A DNA stretch of 64,000 nt from Scedosporium boydii (taxonomy: Eukaryota > Ascomycota > Sordariomycetes > Microascales > Microascaceae), in the NCBI GenBank assembly GCA_002221725.1, contig NJFT01000058.1:1-64000 (forward strand), written 5' to 3'. Below, piece after piece: positions 57,902-64,000 of the stretch (position 1 is the first letter of the stretch; every line of letters starts with the position of its first letter). The position numbers and the translations under genes were made by a program. The notes under the pieces are model-generated. The model searched no databases and was not told the DNA's origin. It saw only the letters and a list, made by a program, of their open reading frames with translations.

Positions 57902-59170
57902 TCATAAATAATATACCTCATATGCCTCGTACGCTCTCCTCCATATAACTTGCCCCATTTCGGGATCCATCACCGCTGCATAGTGCGTCTGGTCGTTGCT
58001 TATCTCCAGATCCTTGACTAACTTCATCACATCGGCCATCGCGACTTCCTCTCCTCGAAAGCCCAATCGCCGTCGGCATGCCGTGACTCTCTTCCGCCAC
58101 ATACGCTCGAGATGATCCTTGCGCTCTAGAGAGTAGGCAACGATGGCCACCATGCCAGATTGAACGTTGGAAGAGGCGACGTGCTCGACTAAAGACTCGA
58201 TCTGGGTGGCATCGTCCTCATCGGCTCTGTCATGGTTATACGCAGAGAGAAAGGTGTCGGATTCGTGAATTGTGCCCGAGTGGTTGTCCTTTTCGATGAC
58301 GCGCACTCGTTGCGGGGTGCAAAAGATAAGATAGGCTGCCGTAGAAGGCGAAGGTAGTAGACTCGCCACTATGGAGGCCACTCTGGATTCGCAAAAATGT
58401 TCCCCATTAGTGGCTCCCTCCCCGGTTCCTATAAGGGAGGAATCGTCCAGCAATACCTGCCGCAACACACTCGAAATCGATTGCCGGAATCCCAGAATCA
58501 CCATTGCTTGATGCCACCGGAAAGATATTGCCTTCTTCCGCGTGCTGGTATCGTGTCTCCCTCGGAAGTTCAAGCTCATGCTCAACCCGCTCCTCACTCC
58601 CGTCAAAACACCCACGTACCCGAAATATGTCACCACGCTCGCCACCACCGGCCCACCTTCTGACCGGACAAAGTCGATCTCGGCGGTAAGATTTCGCAAA
58701 GGATCCATCCCCCAGTCCAGCGTCCGGAAATGTATCATTCTTGATTTTCCGTCGTCGAGCCCCTCTAACCCGGATCCGACCCGTACCCCGCCACTGGTAC
58801 AGCCTAGCAATAGATCCAGGAGCACATTAAAAGCAACGAGCAAAAATATGGGCAAGCCGGTCACATCCGAGATGCCCCGTAGTTCCTCGGTCTCCTCATT
58901 GTTGTAAACCCGTCGTAGTAGAATCTGCGCAAAGAACCTCACCAATGTCCCAAAGGTGCGTCCGACTAGACCATGCACGACCTCGTTAAAGAGGCCTGGG
59001 AGGTTGGAGCTCTTGATGGCGAGGAGAAAATGCGGTGCGATGTGGTTGTATCGGGTTCTTGGAGGCTGGGACAAGTCGACAGTGAACTTTGGAATGGGGC
59101 GGCCGCGCTCAGGTTTCTTGGGGTTGCGCCGCTGGCGGGCTTGAGGGTTTGACTCTTGATCGGGAGCCAT
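57902..59170 (-). CDS. N-acylethanolamine acid amidase / acid ceramidase-like hydrolase
   Basis: 422 aa, no intron. The ATG at 59170 (CACATGGCTCC) is preferred; the frame extends upstream only to a TTG. The N-terminus holds the NAAA-beta motif IPKFTVDLSQPPRTRYNHIAPHF. Cys124 in LLGCTSGG is the expected N-terminal nucleophile, exposed by self-cleavage in this Ntn-hydrolase family. RTLDWGMDPLRNL and YFGYVGVLTGVRSGLSMSLN follow as in the family. Members cut fatty-acid amides such as ceramides or N-acylethanolamines. No clear signal peptide is seen at this start, unlike the animal lysosomal enzymes, so a cytosolic or differently targeted form is possible. Substrate is inferred from family only. 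Confidence 0.85.
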   Translation of the reverse strand: MAPDQESNPQARQRRNPKKPERGRPIPKFTVDLSQPPRTRYNHIAPHFLLAIKSSNLPGLFNEVVHGLVGRTFGTLVRFFAQILLRRVYNNEETEELRGISDVTGLPIFLLVAFNVLLDLLLGCTSGGVRVGSGLEGLDDGKSRMIHFRTLDWGMDPLRNLTAEIDFVRSEGGPVVASVVTYFGYVGVLTGVRSGLSMSLNFRGRHDTSTRKKAISFRWHQAMVILGFRQSISSVLRQVLLDDSSLIGTGEGATNGEHFCESRVASIVASLLPSPSTAAYLIFCTPQRVRVIEKDNHSGTIHESDTFLSAYNHDRADEDDATQIESLVEHVASSNVQSGMVAIVAYSLERKDHLERMWRKRVTACRRRLGFRGEEVAMADVMKLVKDLEISNDQTHYAAVMDPEMGQVIWRRAYEAYEVYYL

Positions 59171-59664
59171 GTGATTGTGGGAGACGAGGGAGATCAATGT
59201 TCATATTTTAGAAGAACGTGGGCGGGAAGAGATTTAAGGCCCTAAAATAGGCAGCATCGAGACTGAAAAACGGCCATCCGAGACGACGCGTCCAAGGCTG
59301 CCACCAATTATTGTCTGAGGCCGAATCTCAAAAGGATTTGTTACGTAAAAACCCTGACGAAAGAAAATCTCAATTACGGAGCATCAACCGAAGACCAAAA
59401 TTAATATTGTTCTTCAATACCGGCCGGCGACGAGATCATCAATTCAGCTGCCGTTGATCGTGAATCGTGATTGAACATCCGAGTTTGGTTATCGACGGCG
59501 GCGCACTGATAATTATTCATACATCGATAAGCCGATATTGAAATTAGGCCTCTTAATTAGTAATCCACTCTTGACCCCAAAGTCTCACATGAATCATTCT
59601 CTCGATCCATGAAAGCTGCTCTCTTGGAGTCTCCCACCATCTTTGATTCTTCTTGCCGAAGATC
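59171..59664. other. Divergent intergenic region
   Basis: About 490 bp between divergent genes, with no feature beyond likely promoters. Confidence 0.45.
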
Positions 59665-60533
59665 ATGTCCGACCGGGGTTTCACGATGGGTACGTTTACT
59701 TACACCACGCCGCCTCTCGCAAAAAAGGGACCTGCATGGCTCAACTTTCGATCTGCGGAGGTTTTAGAAGATTCAGGCCTCAGATACTGCATCGTTGGCG
59801 ACTCAGTGGCCCGGCTGCTTGGGAGTCAAGTGCTCGTTGGCGACTTGTTTCTTGCCATCTCAGACGAACAGCTTGAGGATGGCCGATCGATCCTCCTCAA
59901 GAACCGCTTCACGACTATTGAGCAAAAGAGCCTTATTACGACGATAAATGTGAAGAAAATAAAAGTGGTTGGCCAGGTTATGCGTTCACTCCCACTGATC
60001 TCGAGAGCCCTTCTCCCACCACTATTATGCTCGTACCAGCCAGTTCATGGTACCTCGATCTGACACCCTCAAATTCCTTAACAAGCACGGTTCTTCTTGA
60101 CGATACGCGTTATCGATTTCCTACTCGGTTATCGTATACTGATGGTAAGATCCGCAAAGTCTATTTCTCCCCTCGTAATGAGCTGTCCGTGTATCATGCT
60201 AACTACCCCCTCGCAGCGCTTATTAGTGCCACCGTTAATAGAGTAGGAGTTCCTGGCCTCAACATCCAGATCAACGCATACTTCCTGCTCCAGTACTGTT
60301 ATATCGTTGCCTTTCTGCCCCCTGGCGCCATCGCCCTCCTCCCGCCTGAAGACCAGTTCTTCATTGAGCTATATGGCAAGGTTATCCTGCGGTCAGCCAG
60401 GAAATCGGTTTGCCAAGAGTGGAAGAAGATCCGAGATGGTGCTACAACCGTCGATGCGGCAAGGAAATGCAGACCGAGGCCTGATCTCAAAGTAGCGGCT
60501 GCAAAAGAGAAGTTCCGTCGGAGCAGGGAGTAA
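59665..60533 (+). pseudogene. Uncharacterised fungal protein, frame broken once
   Basis: From ATG 59665 one frame gives MSDRGFTMGTF .. RYCIVGDSVARLLGSQVLVGDLFLAISDEQLEDGR up to about 59920. The sensible protein then moves to the next frame (AKEPYYDDKCEENKSGWPGYAF, then MLVPASSWYLDL) and runs to TAA 60533. The shift lies near 59915-59925 (ATTGAGCAAAAGAG), and a one-base insertion would join the halves, giving about 290 aa. No intron signals fit. The first part, with GDS and later DLFLAISDE, resembles fungal nucleotidyltransferase-like uncharacterised proteins; that is a weak recollection. It is either a young pseudogene or a sequence error. Confidence 0.6.
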
Positions 60534-60932
60534 GATTTCACCCATTTCACATGTATTCACTTTGTGAAGTCTTGGTTGCAACGTCCTTGGAGTGTATACG
60601 AAATGCGTCGCCGCCAGTACGTGATCCCAAAGTGATGAAGTACCTTGCCAAGGAGATGGAAGGCACGGGCAAGACTATTAATGCTACAGGGTCATGCTTG
60701 ATGCGTAGAAAACAGCGAACGACGATGCGAGCAGCGAGTTTAAATTTGACACGATCTACAGACAAAGCCTGCGATTGTGCAAAATGAGATTTCACTGGCT
60801 ATACTCTATGAACAGTCTAAGCCAAGGCGTTGGTGCCGATAAACCCTGGCATAGCGTAGGAATGAGTGTGAACCCTTCTCCGTTGCCTATACAACACGAT
60901 TAGGCTCGCCTGCATCCACGCCAACAGCAACT
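60534..60932. other. Convergent intergenic region
   Basis: About 400 bp, 3' flanks of two genes. Small frames only. Confidence 0.5.
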
Positions 60933-62598
60933 TTAGTAGTAGATATAGCAGAACTCGCCACCCAAGGTATCTGTCAGCTGGCGAAGAGTCCTCTTTTCGC
61001 CATTGACACCAAGATCGACCAGGTCGGTTAAATACTTGTCTCCTCCACTGACATCGTACTGGCGGTTCTCAATATACTGGATCTGCCAAATCCACCACAG
61101 TCGGTCGATGCCCGCTTGGTGAACCCAGAACACGGGGTCGGAGGCGAAAGATGCAGGATCCTGTGACGTCTTGTTAGCGTACTCTGCCCGTATATGGAAG
61201 AAAAAATCTAAAGCGGGAAATGTCTCGAGCAAAAACAAAGGGGGAAAACATACATTCTCGCGATCATTAAAGGCAGTAAAACGACCCGTATTATAGACGC
61301 TGTCGCTCTTTTCCAACCCATCCTGGAGCATGCTCATGTAAGTACTGTCCTTAACAAGCGGATAGGTATGCTCAATTGTCGTGTAGGCAGCACACCCTTC
61401 GGAGAGCTTCCGCGGGAGGCACCGACGGTGGCTGCCATCGAGGATGTCCTTGGGGCCGAGGTTTACCGTCATGCCGACAAAGGGTCCGGTGGTGACACAG
61501 TGATTCTCCGTCCCGTCGCCGTCGCCTCCAAGAGAGGCCGAATCTCCGTTAAAGAGGGCCGAGGTGTTGAGGTGCCCGGCGGTGCGGTCCCAGTTCCAGT
61601 ACGGCTGTGCTCCCGTGTAGCCGCACTCGTCTCGGAGGGCAGTCTCGTAGGCGTGGACAAGATAACGGTAGTAGGGAAGGAACTTGGCGCCATACTTTAG
61701 AGAGGGGTTAGCATTAAAGATGGATACGCCATTGTTTAAAGCAGGGTGATATTTTAATCGTTTTACACCTACATCTTTTGTTGTTCCGTTATGGTTCCTG
61801 ATGTTGGTAGCGGTGAAATCGTCGAATCGAGAGCGAGAACCAGGAGCTTTATCGTCCTTGGGCGGTAGCGCTTGGAGGCACTTCACAGCATTGACGTACT
61901 CCTCCCGCTCGTGACGAGGCAAGTCGGCCCTATGAAATAGTATATCAGAATCCACATCCCTAGTACACGATAGCTTTGATAGTGAATACGTACCATTCAC
62001 GTCTGACCATGGCATTCTCCAGCGTACACTTCGTTGACTGCCTCTTTGACAAAGCAGCTCGGCGGGCATTGTACTCGGCGAGTTTGGGCATGCTGGCATC
62101 CTGAAGCTGGTCGAGGAGATCGGCAGGGAATGTTCGGGTGTAGGTCGGGGCGGGAGCAGCCGAAGTGGTGGACTCTTCAACGTCTGTTTCGGCGGGTGCT
62201 TCAGACGAGGAAGCCGTCTCGATAGCAGACTCAGACTCCGTGACCGTGGGAGTTACCTCGGCATTGGGTGTTTCGGTATACGCAGCGGTTGACTCAACAT
62301 CGGTCCTGGAGATGTCCGGGATGTCGGTAGACTGCTCTTCATTGGTCTCGGCGGTGCTAGAGGGGGTTGGCTCTGCGTCATCCTCCGAAACCGTGCTGGT
62401 AAAGACGATGATGCTACTCTCCGCCGTGGGAAGGGCGTAGCTCGAAGAAATAGCCGTGGTGGGATGCGGCTTATTCCCAAGATGAGAACCGTGACTACGG
62501 GAGTGCCCATGATGAGGTGGCCTGTGAGGTTTGCCGCAGGCCCTGGCGCTGGCAACAGCTATAATAGCCGCGCCAATGAGAGATTGAGAGAGACGCAT
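60933..62598 (-). CDS. Secreted tyrosinase-like protein lacking copper ligands
   Basis: 476 aa; exons 62598-61994, 61929-61773, 61694-61254, 61160-60933; introns 64, 78 and 93 nt. MRLSQSLIGAAIIAVASA is a signal peptide, followed by about 140 residues rich in Ser, Thr, Glu and Pro (mucin-like). The tyrosinase fold follows: RFDDFTATNI, YGAKFLPYYRYLVHAYETAL, RDECGYTGAQPYWNWDRT, NHCVTTGPF and DPVFWVHQAGIDRLWWIWQ. The usual copper ligands are replaced: the AVHI position is Asn244, the His of LPWHR is Tyr263, the CuB HxxxH is Tyr388 and Arg392, and HH is His415-Gln416. The second CuA His is absent too. The fold is kept but di-copper oxidase chemistry is not expected. The 78-nt second intron is in frame without stops and could be retained. 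Confidence 0.85.
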
Positions 62599-64000
62599 TA
62601 TGGAGCTTTTCTCCAGTATTAACGTCCAAGTGAAAAAGGATTGGAGACAAAAAAAGGCTATAAAATGAGCGTGGGAAAGCAAGTTGATAGAAACGAACGT
62701 CTTATCCAAGGAGGATACGTCTAAAAGGAACGGCTGATGAAAATGTTCATCACACGAATAACAAAACGACTGACAAGCCTAGTAGTACGGCTCTGAAGTT
62801 TGGAGGTTTTCACCATCAGTCGAGTCGCGTGCGTTGTGCTGCCGACTAAATACCTTCACAGCCGGCTCGCTCCCGCTGCCCAGTATGGCGTTCGGCAAGA
62901 CTAAGGGGTCCGGTCTTGGCAACCTTGGTTGAGCCATTGGCTCAGCTTAATCCGATTCTGCTCGTGCGTAGGCTTAGAGTACAAAAAGAAAAAACTTCAT
63001 TTCGCCTTGTTGGCTTGATCCAGTATTTGTCGGAGCCAGGGGGTAATCAACGGAGGAAGATGACTCCGAGAAAAATATGCTGGCACTTGATGGACTTTGC
63101 AGCAAGCGTTTCGCTCCTGGTCCCTTGCATGCTTTTTGGTCCCTGGACGAGCTTCTATTCGTAACTATCTCCCCGCTTGTGCTTGCCTGGGACACACTTC
63201 TTTCTTAGCTCCTTCGTTGTCCCAGTCCGGGGTGCAATGTCAAGTCGCGATAACGGGTAAGGCGGCGCCACGCTAACATTCTAGGATGTAAGCCTGCGTT
63301 TCTCCACATCTTGAGCCATCAGCGTGGTGAGTCTCACGACCCCCTTTTTCCAGTTCGCGCCGCGCTCTTTTCCTCTTCCCATGCCAGGACCTTCCGCCAC
63401 GCGTCTCATTTCTTCGTTGCTAGCATTCCCTGGGCGACTCCTACGAAGTACAAGCCACACAGGGGCGTTTTATTATGGTTCCGGGGGTCAGGTTTTGCGG
63501 GAAGGGGAGGGAAGGGGTTGGTCACCCTACTACTTCCTGGCAATAAGAGAGGCTATAAATAGCACCGATACCCAGGTACGGTTGTCGAGAACATGGTTAA
63601 GGATTGCTTTCCCACCGGTATTGTTCTTCGCCCTGGCCCCCGCTTTTTTGCCGCCCTATCGCTCAGTAGGGCTCGCCGGGTGTAGTCTGGACTCTGGAAC
63701 ATATCAATTGATCTAAATTATGGGGGTTGTCCCAAGCCGGGTCCACGCCCACAATACAGCACTAAAGTAAGCGGGCAGATTGGGCAGGCTACTTCTCACT
63801 GTTCTTACGTACAAAAAGTATTTCACCGCCGGCCCAAGCTGTCTTGGGGCCGTGGTCGTCATTTACTTTATATTGGGGAGAAACCGAGTCACGGGAGAGA
63901 AAGCGGCATAACGGATGTCAAATATTAACGCAATAATACTTGTCTGGAGTCGAGGAAGGAATAGTGACGCTTAGGCATGCTTGATCAAATGTTGATATTT
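62599..64000. other. Intergenic to end of window
   Basis: The first few hundred bases are the promoter of the tyrosinase-like gene. Remaining frames (up to 130 codons at 63324-63716) have no recognisable domain or splice model. Confidence 0.45.

Noticed and set aside
61695..61772. Reading the tyrosinase-like gene straight through the second intron (26 extra residues)
   Set aside because: Good donor, a TGCTAAC branch site and AAAG acceptor are present, and splicing restores family spacing; retention is still possible and does not bring back the copper His.

Overview
The window is nuclear DNA of a filamentous ascomycete (Pezizomycotina, probably Aspergillaceae). The evidence is short GT-AG introns of 47-139 nt with CTAAC/CTAAT branch sites, fungal-specific families (GAL4-type Zn2Cys6 regulator, NAAA/acid-ceramidase-like hydrolase, CsbD-like stress protein, NACHT-ankyrin remnant), recurrent TACGGAGTA/TACTCCGTA motifs between genes, and a block mutated almost only at CpA, the hallmark of repeat-induced point mutation (RIP). 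All exon joins were made by hand from reading frame and splice signals.

Layout. 0-2 kb: a PHO89/PHO-4-type Na+/phosphate symporter with a CACGTG box upstream. 4.5-18.25 kb: a 13.7-kb RIP-mutated AT-rich island holding a complete but dead Ty3/gypsy chromovirus (4936-12591, minus strand, two 437-bp LTRs, TCTAG target-site duplication), a truncated second copy (13070-16915) and an unidentified remnant. 22-25 kb: an amino acid permease and a cupin. 26-41.6 kb: a proline-metabolism neighbourhood with P5C reductase, a Baeyer-Villiger-type monooxygenase, a short-chain dehydrogenase, proline dehydrogenase and P5C dehydrogenase in tandem, and a Zn2Cys6 regulator. 42.8-44.6 kb: a decayed NACHT/ankyrin gene among AT-rich patches. 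44.7-51 kb: an orphan cysteine-rich membrane protein, a SET-domain protein and a zinc alcohol dehydrogenase with a probable GC-AG intron. 54-62.6 kb: a secreted protein with a duplicated module, the CsbD-like protein, the NAAA-like hydrolase, a frameshifted gene, and a secreted tyrosinase-like protein that appears to have lost nearly all copper-binding histidines.

How the genes work together. Proline dehydrogenase (proline to P5C) and P5C dehydrogenase (P5C to glutamate) form a complete catabolic pair, as in the Aspergillus nidulans prn cluster. P5C reductase catalyses the reverse first step, the permease could supply substrate, and the Zn2Cys6 factor is a candidate regulator; the last two links are inference from position. 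The most unusual items are the copper-less tyrosinase, the antisense ORF and LTR promoter in the chromovirus, and the proline-plus-monooxygenase neighbourhood.
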